Source: CADEFQ01 sp035433705 (GTDB lineage Bacteria; Pseudomonadota; Gammaproteobacteria; Steroidobacterales; Steroidobacteraceae). Taken from it: DNA of 64,000 nucleotides. Both the position numbers and the translations under genes were made by a program. The stretch covers positions 1 to 64,000 of the forward strand of contig DAORVK010000008.1 in assembly GCA_035433705.1 (NCBI GenBank). The letters run 5' to 3'. This document shows positions 34,107 to 42,803 of this stretch, piece after piece. Within the stretch, counting starts at the first letter, position 1, and each line of letters opens with the position of its first letter. Below the pieces are notes generated by a model that was given only the letters and a program-made list of their open reading frames with translations, ran no database searches and was not told where the DNA came from.

Positions 34107-34678
34107 TGGGTGGCGAGGCGCCAGGCACCCTGCTTTCTGTCGCGCTCGGTATCGGGCTCGCGGCCGCCGTCGGGTTGCGGGTCTTCCTGCCGCTGCTCAT
34201 CGCAAGCGTGGCCGCCGCCACCGGGCACCTCGAACTCGCGCCCTCCTTCGGGTGGCTCGCCGGTACGCCCGCCATCGTGATGCTGGCGGTCGCGACCGTG
34301 CTCGAAGTACTCGCCTACTACGTGCCCGGCGTCGACAACCTGCTCGATGCGATCGCGGCTCCCGTGGCGGTCGTGGCGGGTGCAGCCGTCGCTGCCGCGG
34401 TGATGACTGATCTGCCACCCATCGTGAAATGGACCACCGCCGTGATCGCGGGCGGTGGCGTCGCCGGCCTGACGCAGGGCCTGACCGCCTTGCTGCGCGC
34501 GAAATCCACCGCCCTGACGGGCGGCCTCGGCAACAGCATCGTTGCGACCGGCGAGCTGGGTGGCTCCATCGTGCTCGCGGTGCTTGCGATCGCGGCACCC
34601 GTGATCGCAGTCGGCCTCGTCGTACTCGCCGTCTGGCTCGCCGTGCGTCTCGGCCGTCGGCTGCTGCGGGCCGGTTGA
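34106..34678 (+). CDS. DUF4126-type membrane protein
   Basis: 190 residues, nearly all hydrophobic, with five or six predicted spans. The opening LLSVALGIGLAAAVGLRVFLPLLI and the PGVDNLLDAIAAPVAVVAGA segment are typical of DUF4126 proteins, whose function is unknown. It overlaps the nudC stop by one base and is followed nine bases later by the NRDE gene, forming a three-gene operon with them. Confidence 0.8.
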   Translation: MGGEAPGTLLSVALGIGLAAAVGLRVFLPLLIASVAAATGHLELAPSFGWLAGTPAIVMLAVATVLEVLAYYVPGVDNLLDAIAAPVAVVAGAAVAAAVMTDLPPIVKWTTAVIAGGGVAGLTQGLTALLRAKSTALTGGLGNSIVATGELGGSIVLAVLAIAAPVIAVGLVVLAVWLAVRLGRRLLRAG

Positions 34679-34687
34679 AGGCGTTCC

Positions 34688-35467
34688 ATGTGCCTCGTCG
34701 TACTCGCGTGGAACGCGCATCCGCGCTACCGGTTGATCGTCGCGGCGAATCGCGACGAGTTCCACAACCGCCCTGCGGCGGCGCTCGCGCCCTGGCGGGA
34801 GCCGCCGCTCCTGGCCGGCCGTGACCTCGAAGCGGGCGGTACCTGGCTCGGCGTGGATCGCGGCCGCCGCTTCGGTGTCGTTACCAACTATCGCGAGATG
34901 ATGCGTCGACCCGCAGACGCACCGTCACGTGGCGCGTTGATCACGGACTGGCTCTCCCGGGGGCAGGACACCGCGCGCTTCAGCACGGCCCTCGCGGCGA
35001 GCGCCCCGCGGTTCGCAGGGTTCAACCTCCTGATCGGTGATCGCGACTCGCTGCACTACGCTTCGAACCGCGCCGACGGATTTGCGCGCGCCTTGTCGCC
35101 CGGTGTCTACGGTCTCGCCAACCACATCCTCGATACACCCTGGCCCAAGGTGCTTCGGGTGCGTCGCGGGCTCGAGCAGTGGCTCGCGGCGCCCGACCCC
35201 GACCCGCGCGCGCTCTTCACGCTCCTCGCAGACCGCACTCCCGCGAAAGGGGCAGACCTGCCGGAAACCGGACTTTCTCCCGAATGGGAGCAGGCGCTGT
35301 CGGCTCCATTTGTCGCACAGGGCGGCTACGGCACGCGCTGCTCGACCGTGCTCGCCATCAGCCACGATGACAGCCTGCAGATCGACGAACACCGCTTCGA
35401 CGCAGACGGGAAGCTGGCCGGAGTCGCCTCGTTCCGGCTCGCACCCGGCGAGTGGCCTGGCGTGTGA
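34688..35467 (+). CDS. NRDE (TANGO2-like) family protein
   Basis: 259 residues starting CLVVLAWNAHPRYRLIVAANRDEFHNRP. The NRDE motif and the cysteine at position 2 are the family hallmarks, as is GGTWLGVDRGRRFGVVTNYRE. Related eukaryotic TANGO2 proteins are implicated in heme and lipid handling, and the bacterial role is not settled. The Cys2 at the mature N-terminus resembles an Ntn-hydrolase nucleophile, which is an inference from the fold. It is the third gene of the nudC operon; the next gene, tamA, begins 82 bp downstream. Confidence 0.9.
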   Translation: MCLVVLAWNAHPRYRLIVAANRDEFHNRPAAALAPWREPPLLAGRDLEAGGTWLGVDRGRRFGVVTNYREMMRRPADAPSRGALITDWLSRGQDTARFSTALAASAPRFAGFNLLIGDRDSLHYASNRADGFARALSPGVYGLANHILDTPWPKVLRVRRGLEQWLAAPDPDPRALFTLLADRTPAKGADLPETGLSPEWEQALSAPFVAQGGYGTRCSTVLAISHDDSLQIDEHRFDADGKLAGVASFRLAPGEWPGV

Positions 35468-35549
35468 CCCCGCGATGCGCCGCGCGGGAACCCGCCCACG
35501 CTCGCATGACTCTGATTAAACTCTGGCATCTCCACTTCGCCCGGGCGCA

Positions 35550-37313
35550 ATGCAAAGACCCTTTCGCGAGCAGCTATCGGCCATCACCGCGCGATGCCTC
35601 CTGCTCGTGCTGTGCGCGCTCGCCTCAGTACCGGCCCGGGCCGATATCGATATCGGGATCAACGGCGTCGAGGGCGACCTGCGCGGCAACGTGCTCGCCT
35701 ACCTCTCCTTCGAGCGCTACAAGACGCGCGACCGGTTGCGCGCCGACACGATCGAGCGTCTGCACGAGCGCGTCGAGCGTGAGGTGCGCGCGGCCCTGCG
35801 GCCGTTCGGCTATTACGACCCCACTGTGAAGTCGAGCGTCGAACCTCGCGGCAACGGCGAGGACTGGCGCGTGCGGATCGACATCGAGCCTGGCAAACCT
35901 ATCGTGCTCGAGACCGTGGACGTGAGTGTCACCGGACCGCGCGCCGGCGATCCGGTGTTCCGCGACATCCTTGCCAATCTGCCGCTGAGGCGGGGCGAGA
36001 GGCTCGATCACGCGACGTACGAAAAAGTGAAGAGCGACCTGCAACGAAGCGCGGCGAGCTACGGTTATCTCGACGCGCATTTCACCCGGAACGAGCTGCT
36101 GGTCGACCCGCCGAACCACACGGCGAGCGCCTTCATCGCCTTCGAGACGGGCGAGCGCTACAAGTTCGGCCCGACGGAAATCGCGCAGGAAGTGATCCGC
36201 CCCGAGCTGATGCGCAAGTACCTGCGCTATCAGGCAGGGCAGCCCTATGATGCGACGGAGCTGCTGCGCACCCAGTTCGCGCTCGACGACAGCCAGTATT
36301 TCGCCTCTGTCGAGGTACTGCCGCAGCAGCGCGACAAGGCAGCACTCACGGTGCCGATCCGCATCAGCGCGACGCCGAACCGGCGTTCGCGCTGGTCGTT
36401 CGGTGTCGGCTACGGCACCGACACCGAAGCGCGCGGCACCGTGAGCTGGGACAACCGTATCGTCAACAATTCCGGTCACCGATTCCGTGCCGAGGTCAAG
36501 GTCGCGCAGGTGTCGCAGCAGATCACGGGACGCTACATCTGGCCGATCGGCGACCCCGCGCTCGAAAAATTCGAAGTCGAAGGCACGTGGAAGCACCAGG
36601 AGCTCGCCGACCTCGATATCTACAACACCGAGGCGCGCGCGAGTGTCACGCGCGTGCCTCACCGCTGGCAGCGTGTCTACTACACCCGCCTTGTCAATGC
36701 GATCACGGAGGACGCCAGCACCCGCACCGAATCGTGGCTCGTCATCCCGGGCCTCAGCGTTGCGTCAGTGCCGAAGGGTTATCTCGGCGAGCCGCTTTTC
36801 GGCCGGCAGCTCTACGCCGAGTTGCGCGGCTCGAGCACCGGGCTCGGTGCGAAGACCGACTACCTGCAGTTGCTTGCGTCCGGGGAGCGCGTGTTTGACA
36901 TCGCGCCCGCCTGGCACCTGTTGCTGCGCGCCGAGTTCGGCACCACATGGGCCGACGACTTCGACGGCGTACCCGGCTCCGAGCGGTTCTTTGCCGGCGG
37001 CGATCGCAGCGTGCGCGGCTTCGGCTTCAACGAACTGTCGCCGGTCGACGCAAACGGCGAGAAGACGGGCGGCAAGCATCTCGCGGTCGGCACCGTCGAA
37101 GTGATCCGCGACCTGCCAAGGAACCTCGGCATCGCGGTGTTCGTCGACGGCGGCAATGCCTTCAACGATTTCGGTGACCGGCTCGAGTATTCGGCAGGCG
37201 TTGGCCTGCGCTTTCGCCTGCCGATCGCGACGGTCGGCTTCGACATCGCGCAGGCACTCTCGGTCGACGGTGCCTCGCCAAGGCTGCACGTGAATTTCTC
37301 GCCGAAGCTCTGA
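35550..37313 (+). CDS. tamA: TamA, outer-membrane Omp85-family assembly factor
   Basis: 587 residues: signal peptide (CLLLVLCALASVPARA), three POTRA domains (about 30-260), then a 16-strand Omp85 barrel. The barrel ends with ERFFAGGDRSVRGFGFNELSP (the VRGF loop-6 motif) and a C-terminal strand closing in HVNFSPKL. TamA works with TamB, encoded directly downstream with a one-base overlap. The pair helps insert some outer-membrane proteins and contributes to phospholipid transport between membranes. Length and domain order are normal. Confidence 0.95.
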   Translation: MQRPFREQLSAITARCLLLVLCALASVPARADIDIGINGVEGDLRGNVLAYLSFERYKTRDRLRADTIERLHERVEREVRAALRPFGYYDPTVKSSVEPRGNGEDWRVRIDIEPGKPIVLETVDVSVTGPRAGDPVFRDILANLPLRRGERLDHATYEKVKSDLQRSAASYGYLDAHFTRNELLVDPPNHTASAFIAFETGERYKFGPTEIAQEVIRPELMRKYLRYQAGQPYDATELLRTQFALDDSQYFASVEVLPQQRDKAALTVPIRISATPNRRSRWSFGVGYGTDTEARGTVSWDNRIVNNSGHRFRAEVKVAQVSQQITGRYIWPIGDPALEKFEVEGTWKHQELADLDIYNTEARASVTRVPHRWQRVYYTRLVNAITEDASTRTESWLVIPGLSVASVPKGYLGEPLFGRQLYAELRGSSTGLGAKTDYLQLLASGERVFDIAPAWHLLLRAEFGTTWADDFDGVPGSERFFAGGDRSVRGFGFNELSPVDANGEKTGGKHLAVGTVEVIRDLPRNLGIAVFVDGGNAFNDFGDRLEYSAGVGLRFRLPIATVGFDIAQALSVDGASPRLHVNFSPKL

Positions 37314-40300
37314 TGGCACGCCCGTTCACCATCGTGCTCGTCGTGCTGCTTGCGGCACTCTGCGCACTGCCCTTCGCGCTGCTCTATTACCTCGCGTTCA
37401 CGCCCGAGGGCCTCGCGATGATCGTCGCGCGCGTGCCCCACCGGGTCGGCCCCGTCACGATGGAGATCGGCGCGGTGCGCGGCACGATCGCGGGCGGCTT
37501 CGACGTCGCGCGCTTCGAGCTGACGCACGAGCGCGTGCACCTCGTGGTCGAGCAGGGCCACGCGCGCCTCGCGATCGCGCCGCTTCTGTGGCAGACGATC
37601 GACGTGCCCGAGGCGCGCGCGCACAGCGTGCTGATCGAAGTGCGGCCGCGCAGACGGCCGCCGGACGGTTCGCCTCCCCGTTTTCTGCCGCGCCTGCTGC
37701 GCATCGATGCCGGTGATGCGCGCGCCGGGGTAGTCACGATCGTCGCGCCACACGGCGATCGCGTGGACTTCCTGAACGCGCGGGCGAGCGGTGTCGTGCG
37801 CCGTCGCTCGATCCGCATCTTCGAGGCCGAAGGCGGGTTCCAGGGCATGCACCTGACGGCGAACGGCGTGCTGCGCGCTGCCGATCCGATGCAGATCGAC
37901 GCGAGCGGGCGTGCGGCGTGGCAGGCGCCCGAGGCCACGCGCTGGATCGCGAATTTCACGGCTGCGGGCGACCTCGATCGCCTCGAGTTCAAGGGTGGAC
38001 TGGCCGAACCGTTTCGCGCTGAAGCCACGGGTGCGGCCGAGGCGCTCACGAGCGCGTGGAAGATATCGGCAACTGCGCAGGTGAGTCAGCTCGATCTCGC
38101 CGATTTCGGCGGCGGCAAGGCACTCGGCGAGATCTACGGCGAAGTGGCCGGCGACGTGACGACTGACGGCATCCGGGCGCATGGCGTCCTGACGCCGCAA
38201 GGACTCGCGGCGGGTGCCTTCGACGTCGAGTTCGACGGCAAGTATGCGGCGCAGACTCTCGCGATCCGGCAAGTGAGATTCCGGCATCAGGGCTCCGGCG
38301 CGAGCGCAACGGCAGCCGGGCGCATTCGCATCGAAGAGGACGGCCCGTGGCTCGACCTGTCGGGTCGCTGGAATTCGTTTCAGTGGCCGCTGCCGGCCGA
38401 CGACCCGGCAGTGCGCAGCGCGCAGGGCAGCTATCGCCTGAGGGGGAACCTGCCATTTGAGCTCACGGCGAATGGCGAGGTGCAGGCGGCGAATCTCAAA
38501 CCGGTGCGCGTCGCGCTCGAAGGCCGCATGGGTGGCGATCAGCTCGCGGCCGATCGGGTGCGCGTCGACGGTTACGGTGGACGCGCCGAACTTCGGGGTA
38601 GTGTGGGCTGGCAGCCCGACGAGACCTGGCAGCTTTCGGGGCACATTGCCTCCCTGGATACCGGGCTCTTCGACACCCGGCTTGCGGGACGCATCAGTTT
38701 CGACATGGATGCGAACGGCGAAGGATTTTCGCCCGAAGGCCAGCTCGATCTGCGCATCGCGCGCCTCGGCGGCGTGCTGCGCGGCGGTCGCGCCAGCGGC
38801 GCCGGTCGCGTGATCCGCCGCGGCGAGGCGCTCGACTTCCGCGACGTCGACGTGCGAATCGGCAGCACGCGCGCGAGGCTCGATGGCGGCCTCGCACCGG
38901 ATGCCTGGTCGCTGCGCTTCGATGTCACCGCCGATGATCTCGGATTGCTTGACGCCGAAGCGCGCGGCCGCTTCGCGACACGTGGCACGCTTGGCGGCTC
39001 GCCGGATGCACCCGAAATCGACGCGACGCTGCACGGAGAGGGGATTGATTATAAGGACACGAGGCTCGCGAGCCTCGATGGCCGCATGAAATTCGATGCG
39101 CGACCCGACCAGCCGCTCGAAGTGAAGCTCGGCGTACGAGGTTTGACGAAGGGAGCGCGCCACATCGAGGCCATCGACTTCATGGCTCAGGGCACGACCG
39201 CACATCACGAGGTCAGGATCACTGCGGGCTCGAAGCCACTGGCGGTGGCAGTGCGCGGTACGGGCCGCTACGACGCGCGGCTCTGGAAAGCGGCAATCAC
39301 GGGGCTCGATCTCGAGAATGGCGATGAGGCCGCGCTGCATCTGACGCAACCCTCGTCATTCACGCTCGGCCCGGGGCAGCTGGCGCTCGAAACGACCTGC
39401 CTGCGCGGCGAGACGGCGCAGGTCTGCGCTACCGGCCACCGCAACCCGCAGGACTGGGCGGCAACGCTGTCAGCGAAGGACCTCCCCATCAGCACCTTCA
39501 CCGTGGGCCTGACGCCAGGCGTCACGTACGAGGGCGCGGTGGACATCGAGGCCGCAGCGGGCGCCAACGAAGGCGAGCGCTGGCGAGGCAGCCTGCGCGC
39601 CGACTTGCGCGGCGCGAGGACGCGACGCCGGCTCGCGAACCAGCGCGAGGACGTCACCGAACTCGGCGGCGGCACCATCCAGGGCTCGGCGACCGCCGAC
39701 GCCATCGTGATGAATGCCAGGCTCGATGCAGGCGTATCGGGCGGCCTCAGCGGTCACGCGGAAATCGCGCGCGCCGGCGACGAGTGGCGCGCCTGGCCCC
39801 TCAGCGGCAACCTCGAGGTGCAGACCGATTCGCTTGGCTTTCTCGCCGTGCTGGTGGATGCGATCGACCGTTCGGCCGGCAAGCTCGCGGCTGACGTGCA
39901 GCTTGCCGGCACGCTCGGCGCGCCGCGCCTCTCGGGCACCCTTGCCGTGCGCGACGGCGAGCTCGACTTCTATCAGGTGAACCTGCCGCTGCGCGCTGTC
40001 ACGCTCGACGCCCGCTTTCAGGAGAACACGCTATCGTTCAACGGATCGACGACCGCAGGCGACGGCAAGGCGACGGCCTCGGGGCGGCTCGGCTGGCGCG
40101 GCGGCCTGCCCTACGGCGTGATCACAGTGAACGGCGAGAACCTGCGCGTCGCCAACGTGCCCGAGGCGCGCATCTTCGCCTCGCCTGCCCTCGTGTTCAA
40201 CGTCGATGGCCGGCGCATCGACGTCACGGGCACCGTGGTCGTGCCAAACGCGCGGCTCGACCCTGCCGATCTCACCGGCGCCGTATTTGCATCAGCGGAT

Positions 40301-41047
40301 GAACGCATCGTCGGCGAGCGCGAGGTCGATCCGTCCAAGCGCTTCGTCGTGACGACGAAAGTGAAGCTCGTGCTGGGCGACCGTGTCACGATCGACACCT
40401 ACGGCCTCTCCGGCCGCCTCACCGGCTCACTCGTGGCCGAGACCGACGAGAACGACATCGCGCGCGGCACCGGCGAGCTGAGCATCGCCGAGGGCAAGTA
40501 CATCGCCTTCGGGCGGCGGCTCGACATCGAGCACGGCAAGCTGATCTTCAACAACGGGCCGCTCGCCGACCCCGGAATCGACATACGCGCGAGCCGGGAG
40601 TTTCCGGACGTGACCGCGGGCGCCAATGTGCGTGGCACGTTGCGCTCGCCGCGCCTCACACTGTTCTCGGACCCGCAGATCTCGCAGTCGCAGATCCTGT
40701 CGCTCCTGATCGCAGGCGGCTCACTCGAATCGGTGCAGGCGCAGGACGCAAACGGTGGCGCGCGCCGCAGCAACCCGTTCGCGGTACAGGGCGGCGCCAT
40801 CCTCGCCCAGCAACTCGGCGAGTACGTCGGCCTCGAGGACATCAGCCTCGAATCCTCGCTCAGCAACGAAACTTCTCTCGTACTGGGCAAGTACCTGACG
40901 CCGCGGCTCTATGTCAGCTATGGCGTAAGCCTCACCGAGGCGATCAACACCATCAAGATGCGTTACACGCTCGGCGACGACTGGACCGTGAAGCTGGAGT
41001 CGGGTGCTGTGCAGAGCGCCGATCTCGAATACACGATAGAGAAGTAG
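37313..41047 (+). CDS. tamB: TamB, AsmA-family translocation/assembly module subunit
   Basis: 1244 residues. One N-terminal signal anchor (TIVLVVLLAALCALPFALLYYLAF) is followed by a very long beta-helical region. The DUF490 domain closes the protein (GRLTGSLVAETDENDIARGT, GKYIAFGRRLDIEHGKLIFN, SQSQILSLLIAGGSLE, GKYLTPRLYVSYGVSLTEAI). TamB spans the periplasm as a hydrophobic groove and docks on TamA. It starts at the last base of the tamA stop (TGATG). About 90 bp separate its stop from the arginine operon promoter. Confidence 0.95.
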   Translation: MARPFTIVLVVLLAALCALPFALLYYLAFTPEGLAMIVARVPHRVGPVTMEIGAVRGTIAGGFDVARFELTHERVHLVVEQGHARLAIAPLLWQTIDVPEARAHSVLIEVRPRRRPPDGSPPRFLPRLLRIDAGDARAGVVTIVAPHGDRVDFLNARASGVVRRRSIRIFEAEGGFQGMHLTANGVLRAADPMQIDASGRAAWQAPEATRWIANFTAAGDLDRLEFKGGLAEPFRAEATGAAEALTSAWKISATAQVSQLDLADFGGGKALGEIYGEVAGDVTTDGIRAHGVLTPQGLAAGAFDVEFDGKYAAQTLAIRQVRFRHQGSGASATAAGRIRIEEDGPWLDLSGRWNSFQWPLPADDPAVRSAQGSYRLRGNLPFELTANGEVQAANLKPVRVALEGRMGGDQLAADRVRVDGYGGRAELRGSVGWQPDETWQLSGHIASLDTGLFDTRLAGRISFDMDANGEGFSPEGQLDLRIARLGGVLRGGRASGAGRVIRRGEALDFRDVDVRIGSTRARLDGGLAPDAWSLRFDVTADDLGLLDAEARGRFATRGTLGGSPDAPEIDATLHGEGIDYKDTRLASLDGRMKFDARPDQPLEVKLGVRGLTKGARHIEAIDFMAQGTTAHHEVRITAGSKPLAVAVRGTGRYDARLWKAAITGLDLENGDEAALHLTQPSSFTLGPGQLALETTCLRGETAQVCATGHRNPQDWAATLSAKDLPISTFTVGLTPGVTYEGAVDIEAAAGANEGERWRGSLRADLRGARTRRRLANQREDVTELGGGTIQGSATADAIVMNARLDAGVSGGLSGHAEIARAGDEWRAWPLSGNLEVQTDSLGFLAVLVDAIDRSAGKLAADVQLAGTLGAPRLSGTLAVRDGELDFYQVNLPLRAVTLDARFQENTLSFNGSTTAGDGKATASGRLGWRGGLPYGVITVNGENLRVANVPEARIFASPALVFNVDGRRIDVTGTVVVPNARLDPADLTGAVFASADERIVGEREVDPSKRFVVTTKVKLVLGDRVTIDTYGLSGRLTGSLVAETDENDIARGTGELSIAEGKYIAFGRRLDIEHGKLIFNNGPLADPGIDIRASREFPDVTAGANVRGTLRSPRLTLFSDPQISQSQILSLLIAGGSLESVQAQDANGGARRSNPFAVQGGAILAQQLGEYVGLEDISLESSLSNETSLVLGKYLTPRLYVSYGVSLTEAINTIKMRYTLGDDWTVKLESGAVQSADLEYTIEK

Positions 41048-41096
41048 CACGGCGGGCGGCGCGCGGCCCGTCGCTCGCAGCAGGCAGCCGCATCCC

Positions 41097-41141
41097 TTGA
41101 CGTCTTCCGCATGTTTATGCATAATTACGATTAATTATGCA
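41097..41141 (+). promoter_or_regulatory. arginine operon promoter with ArgR-type operator
   Basis: TTGACG (41097-41102) and CATAAT (41120-41125) are separated by 17 bp, a near-consensus sigma-70 promoter with a predicted start about five bases before the argR ATG. A palindrome with ten-base arms TGCATAATTA (41118-41127) and TAATTATGCA (41132-41141) around CGAT covers the -10 box, the start site and the argR start codon. The half-sites resemble ARG boxes. Arginine-bound ArgR would block this promoter and so the whole operon. Confidence 0.8.
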
Positions 41142-41577
41142 CGCCACCGCCCGCCATCACGCCATCACGCGCCTGCTGCAAGGCGGCGGCGTGCGCAAGC
41201 AGGCCGACCTCGTACGGTTGCTGAAGGCCGAAGGCCACGCGGTCACCCAGTCGTCGGTGAGCCGCGATCTGCGCGAGATCGGCGTGCTGAAGGCCGCCGA
41301 CGGCTACGTGCTGCCCGGCGGGGAAGCGGCGCGTCCGGCGGGCGACTTCGCTGCGCTTGAGCAGTTTGTGCGTGACCTGCGCGTCGCGGGTTCCTCGCTC
41401 ACCGTTCTCAGGACCCATACCGGCGCAGCGCAAAGCGTCGCGCTCGCGATCGACCGCGCCAGCTGGCCGGATGTCGTCGGCACCCTCTCCGGCGACGACA
41501 CGATTTTCATCGCCACCGCGAGCGCCCGCGACCAGGCCGCGCTCGTCAGGCGTCTCCGTTCCCTTTTCAACATCTGA
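41137..41577 (+). CDS. argR: arginine repressor
   Basis: 146 residues. The N-terminal winged helix carries the ArgR signature TQSSVSRDLREIGVLK, and the C-terminal arginine-binding/hexamer domain has the GDDTIFIATASARDQAALVRRL segment. The hexameric protein binds ARG boxes when loaded with arginine. It is the first gene of the operon it most likely controls, and its own start codon lies within the palindromic operator, so autorepression is expected. The gap to argG is eight bases. Confidence 0.95.
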   Translation: MHATARHHAITRLLQGGGVRKQADLVRLLKAEGHAVTQSSVSRDLREIGVLKAADGYVLPGGEAARPAGDFAALEQFVRDLRVAGSSLTVLRTHTGAAQSVALAIDRASWPDVVGTLSGDDTIFIATASARDQAALVRRLRSLFNI

Positions 41578-41585
41578 TCCCCGCC

Positions 41586-42803
41586 ATGACCCAACCTATC
41601 GTCCTCGCCTACTCGGGCGGACTCGACACCTCGTTCCTCGTGCCCTGGGTAGCCGAGCATTATCAGCGCCCGGTGATCACGGTGACCGTGGACACGGGCG
41701 GCATCGATGCGGCCGCCGCCCGCACGCTTGAGGAGCGGGCGCTCGCGCTCGGCGCCGTCGCGCACCACCAGATCGATGCGCGCGCCGACTATTTCGATCA
41801 GGTACTGCGCTTCCTGATCATGGGTAATGTGCGCCGCGGCCAGCTCTATCCGCTATGCGTCGGCGCCGAGCGCGTGATGCAGGCACAAACAATCGCGCAC
41901 ATGGCGCGCAAGCTCGGAACGGGAAGCATTGCACACGGCTGCACCGCCGCCGGCAACGATCAGGTGCGCTTCGAGGTAGCCCTGCGCACGCTTGCGCCCG
42001 AACTCGAGATCATCGCGCCGGTGCGCGACCGGGCATTCAAGCGCCAGGAAGAGCTCGAGTATCTGCAGGCGCGGCAGCTCCCGGTGCCGCCGTTCGGAGC
42101 GGCGTACTCGATCAACCGCGGACTCTGGGGCGTGACGATTGGCGGCAAGGAGACGCTTACTTCCGAGGGCAGCATTCCGGAAGAGCACTGGGTGCTGTCG
42201 AAAGGCGCGTTCGCGAAGCCACGCACGCCCGAGCGCCACACGATCGAGTTTGCCGAGGGGCAGCCTGTCGGTGTCGATGGGCAAAGGCTCGCGCCCGTGG
42301 CGGTCATCGAGACGCTCGAGGCGATCGCGGCGCCCTTTGGCATCGGCCGCGGCATCCATCTCGGCGACACGATCATCGGCACGAAGGGCCGAGTCGCGTT
42401 CGAGGCGCCCGCGGCGGAAGCGCTGCTCACCGCGCATCGCGAGCTCGAGAAGCTCGTGCTCACCGCGCGCCAGCAACGCGTCAAGGAGTCGGTCGCGCAG
42501 CCCTACGGCGATCTCGTGCACGAGGGCCAGCTTCTCGATCCCGTGTGCCGCGACATCGAAGCGCTGCTCGTGTCGTCCCAGGCGCGAGTCACTGGCAGCG
42601 TGCACCTGCTGTTTCGCCCCGGGAGTCTCTTTGTGGAAGGCGTGAGCTCGCCGTTCTCGCTCATGGCGGCGTCGAAAGGCGTATACGGTGAGTCGGTCGG
42701 CGAGTGGTCGGCCGCCGATGCGCTCGGTTTCTCGAAACTCGTCGCCCTGCCGGGCGTGTTCCACACCCGCGCCGGCGAGCTCGCACGGAGTGCCCGTTCA
42801 TGA
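41586..42803 (+). CDS. argG: argininosuccinate synthase
   Basis: 405 residues. The ATP-pyrophosphatase loop AYSGGLDTSF lies near the N-terminus. IAHGCTAAGNDQVRFE and the EFAEGQPVGVDGQRL region are typical of ArgG. It joins citrulline and aspartate using ATP to form argininosuccinate. Four bases overlap with the next gene (ATGA). In this pathway its citrulline would come from deacetylation of N-acetylcitrulline, by an enzyme not present in the window. Confidence 0.96.
   Translation: MTQPIVLAYSGGLDTSFLVPWVAEHYQRPVITVTVDTGGIDAAAARTLEERALALGAVAHHQIDARADYFDQVLRFLIMGNVRRGQLYPLCVGAERVMQAQTIAHMARKLGTGSIAHGCTAAGNDQVRFEVALRTLAPELEIIAPVRDRAFKRQEELEYLQARQLPVPPFGAAYSINRGLWGVTIGGKETLTSEGSIPEEHWVLSKGAFAKPRTPERHTIEFAEGQPVGVDGQRLAPVAVIETLEAIAAPFGIGRGIHLGDTIIGTKGRVAFEAPAAEALLTAHRELEKLVLTARQQRVKESVAQPYGDLVHEGQLLDPVCRDIEALLVSSQARVTGSVHLLFRPGSLFVEGVSSPFSLMAASKGVYGESVGEWSAADALGFSKLVALPGVFHTRAGELARSARS

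Noticed and set aside
36860..39349. 829-codon open frame on the minus strand across tamA/tamB
   Set aside because: Antisense shadow of two clearly identified genes. Long stop-free frames are common opposite GC-rich codons, and the translation has no domain.
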